Shown here piece after piece: positions 25,313 to 33,579 of a DNA stretch of 64,000 nucleotides. The translations under genes were made by a program, and so were the position numbers. The first letter of the stretch is position 1. Each line of letters starts with the position of its first letter. The stretch covers positions 1,240,001-1,304,000 of the forward strand of contig NZ_JAKLOY010000001.1 in the NCBI RefSeq assembly GCF_023652955.1. The letters run 5' to 3'. This DNA comes from Geomonas sp. Red32 (GTDB lineage: Bacteria > Desulfobacterota > Desulfuromonadia > Geobacterales > Geobacteraceae). Below the pieces are notes generated by a model, which saw only the letters and a program-made list of their open reading frames with translations, was not told the DNA's origin and searched no databases.

Positions 25313-25762
25313 CTAGCGCAAGGGATGGCGCGGGATGGTGATGATATCGTTGATGTAGTTCAGGTGGCGTTCTTCCTGCGAGTAGTTGTCGAGGATGACG
25401 CTCTTGATGTCGTCGGGCCAGGGGAGGGCGGCCGCCTTTTCGTAGTTGCGGTTGGTGATCACCTCGTTGGCCTTCATCGCCTCCATGGCCCCCAGCGAGC
25501 CGGAGGCGCTCATGAGCATGGTGAACCCTTCCAAGAGATACCCCTTGAAGTCCGGCTTCGCCTCGATGGGGCGGCCGTCCAGCTGCATGACCAGCGAGCG
25601 GAGTTTCTGGATGTGGGCCTGGTGGTCGTCCTGGAAGTCTCGCAACCTCCGGCAGATGTCGTCGTATTCCAGGTGCTTGATCACCTGGCGGTAGGCCTCC
25701 ACCGCGTCCACGTCCAACTGGATAAGATCGTTCAGCCGCTCGATCATCTTTTTCCGGTCCAT
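25313..25762 (-). CDS. ferritin-like four-helix-bundle protein (DUF2383 type)
   Basis: A 149-aa all-helical protein. The opening MIERLNDLIQLDVDAVEAYRQ, then FQDDHQAHIQKLRSLV and the closing YSQEERHLNYINDII supply the spaced Glu/Asp-xx-His pattern of ferritin-like diiron bundles, matching the DUF2383/PA2169 group. No activity is established for this group; oxidative or metal stress roles are often proposed. The start at 25762 has a GGGGGAG site, and longer upstream frames have no such site and no helical character. Confidence 0.82.
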   Translation of the reverse strand: MDRKKMIERLNDLIQLDVDAVEAYRQVIKHLEYDDICRRLRDFQDDHQAHIQKLRSLVMQLDGRPIEAKPDFKGYLLEGFTMLMSASGSLGAMEAMKANEVITNRNYEKAAALPWPDDIKSVILDNYSQEERHLNYINDIITIPRHPLR

Positions 25763-26215
25763 GGCTCCCCCCTTTGTGGTCCTGGTCGCTGGCACTCCCC
25801 CCCCTTTCCGCGATGTCTGCAATTGTAACGGGTTATCCCCCCATGGCAACGGCCGCTCTGCGCGGGCCGGTGACGAGTGTGGACGATGCCGGGGGAGAGG
25901 CCGCTGGAGGGACGGGATCGCCCTGGAATCATTGGTTGAATGGAAAGAAACGCCGTATGTGGCTGCAAAGCACGCAGCGGATGGTGAAAGCTCCCGGCAA
26001 AGTTTGTTGACACGGGGGAGCCCGATAGCGTATACAACATCGTTTTCTTTTTCTGCCGCAGTTTCAATAGGTTGGCCCATCCTCATTGACCCCGTCTTTT
26101 GTTGGCCCCGTCAACCGCTTGTTGCTTCCGTGGCATCAGCTATCCAGGCTCCGTCTCGCTGCCAGTCATCTCCGGCGGCCCCGGCGCCCTTTACCCTACG
26201 TTCCGAGAGAGGCCC
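25763..26215. other. 453-bp divergent intergenic region
   Basis: No supported gene. Several frames read across it, but none has a ribosome binding site or a recognisable product. It contains the sigma-70 promoter at 26007-26036 reading right. The leader of about 170 bases after that promoter has no recognised riboswitch. Confidence 0.45.
26007..26036 (+). promoter_or_regulatory. candidate sigma-70 promoter for the DUF815 ATPase
   Basis: TTGACA (26007-26012) and TATACA (26031-26036) are separated by 18 bp, about 180 bp before the DUF815-type gene. It is the best -35/-10 pair in the spacer. Confidence 0.6.
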
Positions 26216-27109
26216 ATGATCAATCTGAAACCCGAAGTAGTCGCCCAGCTCGAGCGCGTGCTCGGCTCCGTAGAGATGCTCCTTCCCAAGGCCGTGAAGC
26301 CGGTCGACTGGTCTGCCTGCCACGCCGCCAACTGGCGCCGCCACTCCTTCTCCGGCTACCTCGAGCCGGTCAAGGTGACCGACACCACCGACCTCGACGA
26401 GCTTTTGGGGGTCGAGAAGCAGCGCGAGATCATGGTGAATAACACCAAGCAGTTCCTCAAGGGGCTGCCCGCCAACAACGCCCTTCTGTGGGGCTCGCGT
26501 GGCACCGGCAAATCCTCGCTGGTCAAGGCGCTTTTGAACCGCTTCGCACCGGAGGGGCTGCGGGTCATCCAGGTCGAAAAGGAGGATCTCATCTACCTCT
26601 CCGAGATCTTCTCGGCGGTCGAGAACCAGCCGTACCGCTTCATCCTGCTCTGCGACGACCTCACCTTCGAGGTGGGGGAGCTGAGCTACAAGATGCTGAA
26701 GAGCGCCCTCGACGGCTCGGTCTATTCGGCACCGGAAAACGTCCTGATCTACGTGACCTCCAACCGCCGCCACCTCCTGCCGGAGTACGAGTCGGACCTG
26801 ATCGGCGGCAAGTTCGTCAACGGCGAGCTCCAGCAGAGCGAGGCGATGGAGGAGAAGGTTTCCCTCTCCGACCGCTTCGGCCTCTGGGTCGCCTTCCACG
26901 TCTTCAACCAGGACCGCTATCTCGAGGCGGTGCGGCTTTGCATCGAGCGGGAGGCCAAGAAGCGCGAGGTGCAGATCCCGTGGAACAAGGACCTCGAGCT
27001 CGACGCCATCCAGTGGTCGCACGACAAGAGCAAGCGCTGCGGCAGGACCGCGTTCCAGTTTTCCAAGAACTGGGTCGGGCGCTACCTGCTCGCCAACGGC
27101 TACGCCTAG
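26216..27109 (+). CDS. AAA+ family ATP-binding protein (DUF815 type)
   Basis: A 297-aa cytoplasmic P-loop ATPase. Walker A is WGSRGTGKSSLVKAL (about residues 92-106), Walker B is FILLCDDLTFE, and sensor I is VLIYVTSNRRHLLPE. The flanking sequence fits the DUF815 family, widespread and uncharacterised, sometimes described as predicted ATPases of the AAA+ superfamily. The ATG at 26216 begins the conserved region and is preceded by GAGAGG; a longer frame runs into the leader. The next gene is a lipoprotein 80 bp downstream, with no evident functional link. Confidence 0.88.
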   Translation: MINLKPEVVAQLERVLGSVEMLLPKAVKPVDWSACHAANWRRHSFSGYLEPVKVTDTTDLDELLGVEKQREIMVNNTKQFLKGLPANNALLWGSRGTGKSSLVKALLNRFAPEGLRVIQVEKEDLIYLSEIFSAVENQPYRFILLCDDLTFEVGELSYKMLKSALDGSVYSAPENVLIYVTSNRRHLLPEYESDLIGGKFVNGELQQSEAMEEKVSLSDRFGLWVAFHVFNQDRYLEAVRLCIEREAKKREVQIPWNKDLELDAIQWSHDKSKRCGRTAFQFSKNWVGRYLLANGYA

Positions 27110-27189
27110 GAAGGCCGGGGTACCGCTGGCAAAAAGGGTTCCGTTCGCTATCATTAATCTTTATTCATCTCAACTGCGGAGGTGGCAAG

Positions 27190-27780
27190 ATGAAACGTTT
27201 AGCGAGCGTGCTCTGTTCCCTGTTGCCCGTCGTCCTGCTGATGGCCGGCTGCTCCAACACCTCGATCCGCGGCCACTGGAAGGACCCCGGGTTCTCGTCC
27301 CAGGCCCATTCGGTGCTGGTGGTGGGGCTCCCGCCCAATTCGATGATCGGCAACATGTGTACCGACGAATTCGTCCGGCAGCTGACCGGCCGCGGCATTC
27401 CCGCCACCGCCGGCTACAGTGCCCCCCCTTCCGGGTACTCGCGGGCGGCCATGGCGGCCAAGGCGCGGGAGCTCGGCCACGACGGGGTGGTGGTCTGCCG
27501 CTACCTGGAGCGCAAGCAGCGGCTCGACGTCTACCCGGCCGACGACCGCTCCATGTTCTTCGACCGCGGGTGGGAGCTCTGGCCCCCCAACGAGTACGTC
27601 GAGAACGAGTATGACGTCTTCCGGACCGTCCTTTTGGAGGGGGCCGGCGGCAGAGCGGTCTGGTCAGCGGTTTCCGAGACCTTTGCCCCGGGATCGGAGC
27701 AGAAGGTGCTGAAGTCGTACGTGAAAGCGATGCTGAAAGAGATGGAAAAGGACAGTGTACTGGCAAAGCCCAGGCACTGA
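27190..27780 (+). CDS. lipoprotein (DUF4136-like)
   Basis: A 196-aa outer-membrane or periplasmic lipoprotein. The signal peptide ends in LMAGC with Cys21 lipidated. The mature domain (GHWKDPGFSSQAHSVLVVG, FVRQLTGRGIPATAGYS, ARELGHDGVVVCRY) has the strand-helix pattern of DUF4136-type lipoproteins of unknown function. A GGAGG site six bases before the ATG supports the start. Confidence 0.8.
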   Translation: MKRLASVLCSLLPVVLLMAGCSNTSIRGHWKDPGFSSQAHSVLVVGLPPNSMIGNMCTDEFVRQLTGRGIPATAGYSAPPSGYSRAAMAAKARELGHDGVVVCRYLERKQRLDVYPADDRSMFFDRGWELWPPNEYVENEYDVFRTVLLEGAGGRAVWSAVSETFAPGSEQKVLKSYVKAMLKEMEKDSVLAKPRH

Positions 27781-27914
27781 CTTAGGATGAACAGGTTTCG
27801 GCGATTAAAATATTTCAACTGTCAGTTCCAGCGCTTATGCCGTCCGTCCCCCCGGACGATTTGAACTTTCCAGTTAGTAGATACTGTGTAATTTTTGTTA
27901 ATGTCATATAATCG

Positions 27915-27943
27915 TTGACTTTACAGCTGGTTAGAAGTACATT
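27915..27943 (+). promoter_or_regulatory. candidate sigma-70 promoter for the split spermidine-synthase-like pair
   Basis: TTGACT (27915-27920) and TACATT (27938-27943) are 17 bp apart in A/T-rich DNA. Transcription would begin near 27950, which leaves almost no leader before ATG 27957 and so favours the GTG at 28059 as the start of the next gene. Confidence 0.5.
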
Positions 27944-28058
27944 CCCGTGATTGTACATGAGCCTTGTCGGTGAATGGGGCCTTTTTCAGTATCCCTCCGG
28001 TATTTCCTTCCGTCCCGCGCCGACCAAACTGCCGTTTCCGGCAGTACGGGGACCCGTT

Positions 28059-28679
28059 GTGAGCCGTTTTCTGGTGTTCTTTATCGCCGGCTGGTCCGGT
28101 TTCTCCATGATGGCGGTGGAGCTTCTGAGCGGCCGTATCCTGGCCCCGAGTTTCGGCAACAGCATCCAGGTTTGGGGAGCGGTCATCACCGTCTTCATGG
28201 TGGCCCTTTCGGTCGGGTACCTGGTTGGAGGGCGGCTTTCGGTCCGTGAGCCTTCCCTGGCCAAGTTCGCCCTGATCCCCCTGGCCACCGCTGCGGCGAT
28301 GACTCCCGCGGCCCTCTTCGCGGATCCGCTGATGGACCGGATCTTCGACCTGATCCTCGATCCGCGCTACGGCGCCTTGACGGCGGCGGCGCTCCTTTTC
28401 TTCCTGCCGACCATGGTGGGGGGGATGGCGTCTCCCTACGCCGTCCGCCTGCTGGTCGACGACTGCAGCGCCAGCGGACGTCACGCCGGGTTCCTCTTTT
28501 TCGTAAGCACCACCGGCAGTGCGGCCGGTACCATCCTGACCTCCTTCTACCTCGTCCTGATCATGGGGGTCGGCCAGATACTTTGGAGTTTCATCGGTGT
28601 TTCAGCGGCACTGGGCATCTTGACGCTGGCACTGTCCCTCTTTGGTTTGAAGAGGGGTACCGTCCCCGAAGAGTCCTGA
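28059..28679 (+). CDS. membrane half of a spermidine-synthase-like transporter/enzyme pair
   Basis: An integral membrane protein of about 206 aa with five to six helices. The first reads FLVFFIAGWSGFSMMAVELL. The sequence ELLSGRILAPSFGNSIQVWG is the hallmark start of the MFS-like half of fused membrane/spermidine synthase proteins, and GMASPYAVRLLVDD closes the region. Those proteins usually continue into a soluble synthase domain; here the frame stops and the soluble half is a separate gene 63 bp downstream. The GTG at 28059 fits the family N-terminus; an upstream ATG at 27957 would add 34 non-conserved residues. Substrate unknown. Confidence 0.78.
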   Translation: MSRFLVFFIAGWSGFSMMAVELLSGRILAPSFGNSIQVWGAVITVFMVALSVGYLVGGRLSVREPSLAKFALIPLATAAAMTPAALFADPLMDRIFDLILDPRYGALTAAALLFFLPTMVGGMASPYAVRLLVDDCSASGRHAGFLFFVSTTGSAAGTILTSFYLVLIMGVGQILWSFIGVSAALGILTLALSLFGLKRGTVPEES

Positions 28680-28742
28680 TCTCTTCGCGGGGGTATCTCC
28701 TCGTGTTTTTTCACTGTGATGTTCTTCCGGGGATGGAGACGG

Positions 28743-29621
28743 ATGGTCAAAGCACTGCGTTTGGTCATACTGCTGGTGTGCGCAATGGTGGGGCTTTCGG
28801 GGACGGCGTTCTCCGATACCGTCATCCACCAGGAGCGTTCTCTCTACCGCAACCTCTTCGTCACCGAGGATAGCGATACCCGCTGCCTGCGCTTCAGCAC
28901 CCACACCAACACCGTCCAGACCTGCTTCGCCCTCGAGGAGCCCGAGAAGGTGCTCTTCGACTGCAACAAGATGATCCTCGGCTCCCTTCTGCTTCGTCCC
29001 AACCCGCGCCGCATCCTGATGGTCGGGCTGGGCGGGGGGACCCTCACCTCGACGCTCTCCAAGCTCCTCCCCAACGCCACCATCGACGTGGTCGAGATCG
29101 ATCCCGCCATGGTCCGGGTGGCCAAAGAGTACTTCAACTTCAAGCCCTCCCCCCGGGTTCACATCACCGTGGAGGACGGGCGGGTCTTCGTCAAGCGCGC
29201 TCTGGCCAGGGGGGCCAAGTACGACCTCGTCATCCTCGACGCCTTCGACGACCTGTACATCCCCACCCATATGCTGACGGTGCAGTTCTTCTGGGAGATC
29301 CAGAAGATCATGACCGCCGACGGGGTGCTGGCCGCCAACACCTACTGCAACACCAAACGTTACGACCGGGAGTCGGCCACCTACCAGGCGGTCTTCGGCC
29401 CCTTCTTCAACCTGAAGAAGTTCTGGAAGAATACCCGGGTGGTCATCGCCGAGCAGGACGGCCTGCCGTCCGAGGAGGCCCTCGCCCAAAACGCGAAGCT
29501 GCTCCAGAAGAAATTCGCCCGCTTCGGGATCGAGACTTCCTGGCTGTTGCCGCTCTTCTCCACCGAGGTGGACTGGGACGAGCGGGCCCCCACCTTGAAC
29601 GACCAGTTCCTCCCCTTCTAG
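28743..29621 (+). CDS. spermidine synthase-like (aminopropyltransferase-fold) protein with signal sequence
   Basis: A 292-aa protein. Residues 1-23 form a signal or anchor helix (LRLVILLVCAMVGLSGTAFS), so the enzyme domain may be exported, unlike true spermidine synthase. The Rossmann core has MVGLGGGTLTSTLSKLLP, DVVEIDPAMVRVAKEYF, VEDGRVFVKR and LVILDAFDDLYIPTHMLT. The decarboxy-SAM-type pocket is present, but the canonical DxxDP polyamine site is replaced by DAFDDLYIP, so polyamine synthesis is doubtful. The ATG at 28743 has GGAG four bases upstream; GTG 28716 is possible. It is paired with the membrane half immediately upstream. Confidence 0.78.
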   Translation: MVKALRLVILLVCAMVGLSGTAFSDTVIHQERSLYRNLFVTEDSDTRCLRFSTHTNTVQTCFALEEPEKVLFDCNKMILGSLLLRPNPRRILMVGLGGGTLTSTLSKLLPNATIDVVEIDPAMVRVAKEYFNFKPSPRVHITVEDGRVFVKRALARGAKYDLVILDAFDDLYIPTHMLTVQFFWEIQKIMTADGVLAANTYCNTKRYDRESATYQAVFGPFFNLKKFWKNTRVVIAEQDGLPSEEALAQNAKLLQKKFARFGIETSWLLPLFSTEVDWDERAPTLNDQFLPF

Positions 29622-29794
29622 GGGTTTAGCTCTCTCGCAATTCCAACCACCGGCCGCGGCGCCCGCCCGCCGCGCTCTTATGCTGCGGCCGCCGGCGCCC
29701 GCTTGCCGGCTTTCTGCTTCTTGACACCCCCCTGCCTTGGCGGTAAGCATACTGCATACAGCCCAAGCCCTGAATTCCCTGAAGGAGATTGCGG

Positions 29795-32068
29795 ATGGTG
29801 AGATTGTTGGCGGCCCTTTTACTGGCGAGCGTCCTTTTGTTCGGTTGTTCCGGTTCGGGAGGCCAGCCGGTCACCCTGACCGAAGTGAGGGTAACGCCCG
29901 CTTCCCCCACCCTGGCCCCCGGCACCACGACCACCTTCCGGGCCACCTCTGTCTACTCCAACGGCAACATGGTCGACGATACCGCGCTCGCCACCTGGAG
30001 CTCCTCCAACCCCGCGGTCGCCACCGTCAACGGGAACGGGGTGGCCACCGCCATCAGCGCCGGGACCACCACCATCAGCGCGACCCGCTCGGGGGTCACC
30101 GGGACCACCACCCTTACCGTGGCCGCCATCCAGAGCATCTCGGTCGCCCCCGCCACCCAGATCGGCATCGTCGGCACTACCCAGCAGTTCCGGGCCACCG
30201 CCACCCTCACCAACGGCGCCACCCAGGACGTCACCAGTCAGGTCACCTGGAGCAGTTCCGCCCCCTCGCTGGCGACGGTCTCCGCGGCCGGGGTGACCAC
30301 CGCGCTCGCCGTGGGGCCGGTCACCGTGACCGCCACTTCCGGCACGGCGAGCGGAAGCGCCGCCCTCAACGTGGTGACGGTCACCTCGCTCGCCATTGCG
30401 CCGCTGGCTTCCACCGCCGATCTCGGGACCCCCGTGCAGTTCACCGCCACCGGGACCCTCTCCAACGGCGGCAGCAGCGACATCACCACCCTGGTCACCT
30501 GGAGCTCCTCGGACCAGACGGTGGCCACCGTCAACACGGCCGGTGCCGTCACCGGGGTCAACGCCGGGACCGCCACCATCACCGCTTCTTTCACGGGGGT
30601 GGCGAGCGCAAGCACGACCTTCACCGTGCTTCCCCCCACTTCGCTGACCGTCGCTCCCGCCAACGTGAGCCTGGTCGCGGGGAGCACCAGGCAGTTCACC
30701 GCCACCGGCGGCTTCGCGGACGGGACCACCCGCGACCTCACCTCGCTGGCCAGCTGGAGCTCGTCGGCCCCCTCGGTGGCGGCCGTCAGCAACGTCTCCG
30801 GGAGCCGGGGAACCGCCACGGCACTCGCCAACGGCACCGCGGTGATCGGCGCCAACGTGGCCGGGGTGACCGGGTCGACCACCCTCACCGTGAGGACCCT
30901 GAGCTCGATCACGGTGACCCCTGCCAACCCGACCGTCTCCGTCGGCTCCTCCTTACAGCTCACCGCCACCGGGACCTTCTCGGACAACAGCACCCAGGAT
31001 CTCACCAGCCAGGTCACCTGGAGCTCCTCGCTTACCAGCGTGGCGACGGTCAGCAACGTTTCCGGTACCAAGGGGGTCGTCATCGGCCAGGCCCAGGGCT
31101 CCGCGGTTATCACCGCGAGTTTCCCGCAGGCCGGAGGAGCGGTGACCGGCTCGACCACGGTGACCGTGCAGCGGGGGCAGACGACCGCCGCCAACGAGGC
31201 CTTCGTGACCAACTCCGGGACCGCCTTCCTCTCGGCCGTCGACCTGATCGGCAATTCGGTCCTCTCCAACGTACTGGTTGGCGGAGCCCCCCAGGGGGTG
31301 GCGCTCAACACCGCCAGCCGGCTCGCCTACGTCGCCAACAATAACAACGGCACGGTCTCCGTGGTGAACATCGACAGCAGCACGGTCGTCGACACAGTGA
31401 CCGTGGGAGCGGGTCCCTGGGGGGTGGCGGTCAACAGCGCGACCAACCGCGTCTACGTCTCCAACCAAAGCGGTACCGTCTCGGTCATCGACGGTTCCAC
31501 CGGCACGGTGGTGACCACCATCCCGGTCGGGGCCTCCCCGCGCAACCTGGCGGTCAACGTCGGGACCGGCCGTCTCTACGTGGCGAACTTCGGCTCCAAC
31601 ACCGTCTCGGTGATCAGTACCGCCACCAACCAGGTGGTCGGCACCGTCAACGTGGGGCTTGGGCCGGTGGACGTGGCGGTCAATCCCGCGGCGGGCCTCG
31701 TCTACGTCGCCAACAGCTTCAGCTCCACCGTCTCGGTGATCAGCACCGCCACCGGCAACGTGGTGAGCACCATCCCGGCCGGCAACAACGCCCAGGGGAT
31801 CGCCTTCGATCCCACCTCCGGCAGGCTCTACGTGACCTTGGGGAACAGCAACCAGCTCGTGGTGGTCGACACCGGCACTAACGCCGTGGTGGCCACCATC
31901 CCGGTCGGGACCGCCCCCCGCGGGGTTGCCGTCCGCCCCTCCTCCGGGAGGGTCTACGTTGCCAACTTCGGGAGCAGCTCGCTGTCGGTGGTCAACTCCA
32001 CCACCAACTCGGTGGTGGCGACCATCCCCGGGGTCACCGGGGCCGCCCAGGTAGCCGTCATGCCGTGA
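29795..32068 (+). CDS. surface lipoprotein with Big2 Ig-like domains and YVTN beta-propeller
   Basis: A 757-aa lipoprotein with lipobox LLFGC (Cys18). Residues about 30-465 hold five tandem bacterial Ig-like (Big2) domains, each opening like LTEVRVTPASPTLAPGTT and containing a TWSSS...ATV core. From about 468 to the end there are roughly seven YVTN-type propeller repeats (LAYVANNNNGTVSVVN, RVYVSNQSGTVSVID, RLYVANFGSNTVSVIS). Such proteins are exported adhesin- or scaffold-like surface proteins. GAAGGAG precedes the ATG by seven bases; codon use is like its neighbours but highly repetitive. No catalytic motif was seen. Confidence 0.88.
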   Translation: MVRLLAALLLASVLLFGCSGSGGQPVTLTEVRVTPASPTLAPGTTTTFRATSVYSNGNMVDDTALATWSSSNPAVATVNGNGVATAISAGTTTISATRSGVTGTTTLTVAAIQSISVAPATQIGIVGTTQQFRATATLTNGATQDVTSQVTWSSSAPSLATVSAAGVTTALAVGPVTVTATSGTASGSAALNVVTVTSLAIAPLASTADLGTPVQFTATGTLSNGGSSDITTLVTWSSSDQTVATVNTAGAVTGVNAGTATITASFTGVASASTTFTVLPPTSLTVAPANVSLVAGSTRQFTATGGFADGTTRDLTSLASWSSSAPSVAAVSNVSGSRGTATALANGTAVIGANVAGVTGSTTLTVRTLSSITVTPANPTVSVGSSLQLTATGTFSDNSTQDLTSQVTWSSSLTSVATVSNVSGTKGVVIGQAQGSAVITASFPQAGGAVTGSTTVTVQRGQTTAANEAFVTNSGTAFLSAVDLIGNSVLSNVLVGGAPQGVALNTASRLAYVANNNNGTVSVVNIDSSTVVDTVTVGAGPWGVAVNSATNRVYVSNQSGTVSVIDGSTGTVVTTIPVGASPRNLAVNVGTGRLYVANFGSNTVSVISTATNQVVGTVNVGLGPVDVAVNPAAGLVYVANSFSSTVSVISTATGNVVSTIPAGNNAQGIAFDPTSGRLYVTLGNSNQLVVVDTGTNAVVATIPVGTAPRGVAVRPSSGRVYVANFGSSSLSVVNSTTNSVVATIPGVTGAAQVAVMP

Positions 32069-32152
32069 TTTATTTCCGCTAACCTTCTCATGAGCCGCCC
32101 CGGTCGAAGGGACTAAAGGAGCCCCGGCCTTATGCCGATATGGAATAAAGGG

Positions 32153-32181
32153 TTGACAATTTGTTCTGCAATATATATACA
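32153..32181 (+). promoter_or_regulatory. strong sigma-70 promoter with A/T palindrome
   Basis: TTGACA (32153-32158), a 17-bp spacer and TATACA (32176-32181) lie 55 bp before the tolC-like start. ATATATAT arms at 32171-32178 and 32189-32196 flank the start-site side of the -10, a plausible operator for a repressor, although no regulator gene is adjacent. Confidence 0.7.
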
Positions 32182-32235
32182 AAAATCCATATATATTTTT
32201 TGCTGGATCTGTGCGGCTGCGACAGGGAGGTTGCG

Positions 32236-33579
32236 GTGAAGAAATACCTTGTGCTGCTGAGCGTTACGCTCTGGGGAATGGCTGCCGTTCCCGTCTTCGC
32301 GGAGAGTGTCACCCTGCGGGAGGCGGTGGGGCGTGCCCTGGAGAACAACCACCATCTGAGGGCGGCGGCCCGCGAAGAGGGGGCGGCCCGGGAATCGGTC
32401 GCCGTCAGCCGGAGCCGCTACCTGCCCCGGCTCTATCTCGACAGCGGGGTGGCGCTCTCCACCACCCCGAGCACGGTCTTCATGATGAAGCTCAACGAGG
32501 GGCGGATCAACCCCGGCAGCGACTTTACTGCCGACCGGCTCAACCACCCCGACCCGCGGGCCGATTTCGCCACCACGCTGACCTTGGACCAGCCGCTGCT
32601 CGACTTCGGCATCTCTAGCGGCGTGGATATGGCGGCCAAGGAGGCCGAGGGGGCGGAGCTGCGGACCGGCGAGGGGCGGGAGGAGATCGCCTTCCGGGTG
32701 AGCCTCGCCTACTTCGAGGTGCTGAAGGCCCGGGCCTACAACGACATCGCCGGGCAGGCGGTGGCCGACGCCCGGGAGCACGAGCGGCTGGCGGGCCTGC
32801 GCGAGCGGGACGGGCTGGGGCTCAAGTCCGATTCCCTACGGGCGGCCACCGCGCGTTCCGAGGCGGAGCAGCGGCTGGTGAGCGCCGGGAACAACCTCAC
32901 CATCGCGCGGCTGAGGCTGAACCTGTTAACCGGCGGCAAGGATGGGGAGGAGCTCGACGCCGGGGTGGGCCCGCGGTTGGCCGCGCCGTCCGCCGGTAAG
33001 GACGACCTGGTGCTCCTGGCCCAGCGAAGCCGGCCGGACCTGGCGGTGGCCAACAACGCCGTCCAGCTCGGTGAGCTCGGGGTGCGCCGGGCCAAGGAGG
33101 CCTACCTCCCGACCGTCCACGCCCAGGCGAGCTACCAGGTCAACGACCGCAGCGTCCCCTTGGGGTACGACAACGACTCCTGGACGGTAGGGGTGAGCCT
33201 GCGCTGGGAGCTCTTCGACGGCCTGAGCCGCTCGCACGAGCGCTCCCGCGCGGAGCTGAAACGGGAGGCGGCTGCCGAGCTCCTCGAGAACGTGCGGCGC
33301 GAGGCGGCGCTCCAGGTGAAGGAGAGCCTGTTGAGGCGCCAGGAGGCGGAGCTGCGGCTTGCCTCGGCACAGGGGGCGGTCCGGGCGGCGGAGGAGGGGA
33401 TGCGGCTCATCGCCTTGCGCTTCCAGAATGGGCTTTCCTCGATGGTGGAGCTTCTCGACGCGGAGGCGGCGCTCAACGGGGCGCGGGCCAACCTGGTCGA
33501 GGTGGAGAACGGACTGCAGGTCTCCTCCGCGGAGGTGTACTTCAGGGCAGGGGTTTTGGTTAAGGAGGTCATGAAATGA
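32236..33579 (+). CDS. TolC-family outer membrane efflux protein
   Basis: Outer-membrane channel of an RND efflux system, 447 aa, starting at GTG with GGGAGG five bases upstream. The signal peptide (KKYLVLLSVTLWGMAAVPVFA) ends near residue 22. Two long coiled-coil repeats follow, with TolC-type features TLREAVGRALENNHHLRAA, TLDQPLLDFG and LRWELFDGLSRSHERSRAE. It is the first gene of a three-gene unit; its TGA overlaps the adaptor ATG. Confidence 0.92.
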   Translation: MKKYLVLLSVTLWGMAAVPVFAESVTLREAVGRALENNHHLRAAAREEGAARESVAVSRSRYLPRLYLDSGVALSTTPSTVFMMKLNEGRINPGSDFTADRLNHPDPRADFATTLTLDQPLLDFGISSGVDMAAKEAEGAELRTGEGREEIAFRVSLAYFEVLKARAYNDIAGQAVADAREHERLAGLRERDGLGLKSDSLRAATARSEAEQRLVSAGNNLTIARLRLNLLTGGKDGEELDAGVGPRLAAPSAGKDDLVLLAQRSRPDLAVANNAVQLGELGVRRAKEAYLPTVHAQASYQVNDRSVPLGYDNDSWTVGVSLRWELFDGLSRSHERSRAELKREAAAELLENVRREAALQVKESLLRRQEAELRLASAQGAVRAAEEGMRLIALRFQNGLSSMVELLDAEAALNGARANLVEVENGLQVSSAEVYFRAGVLVKEVMK

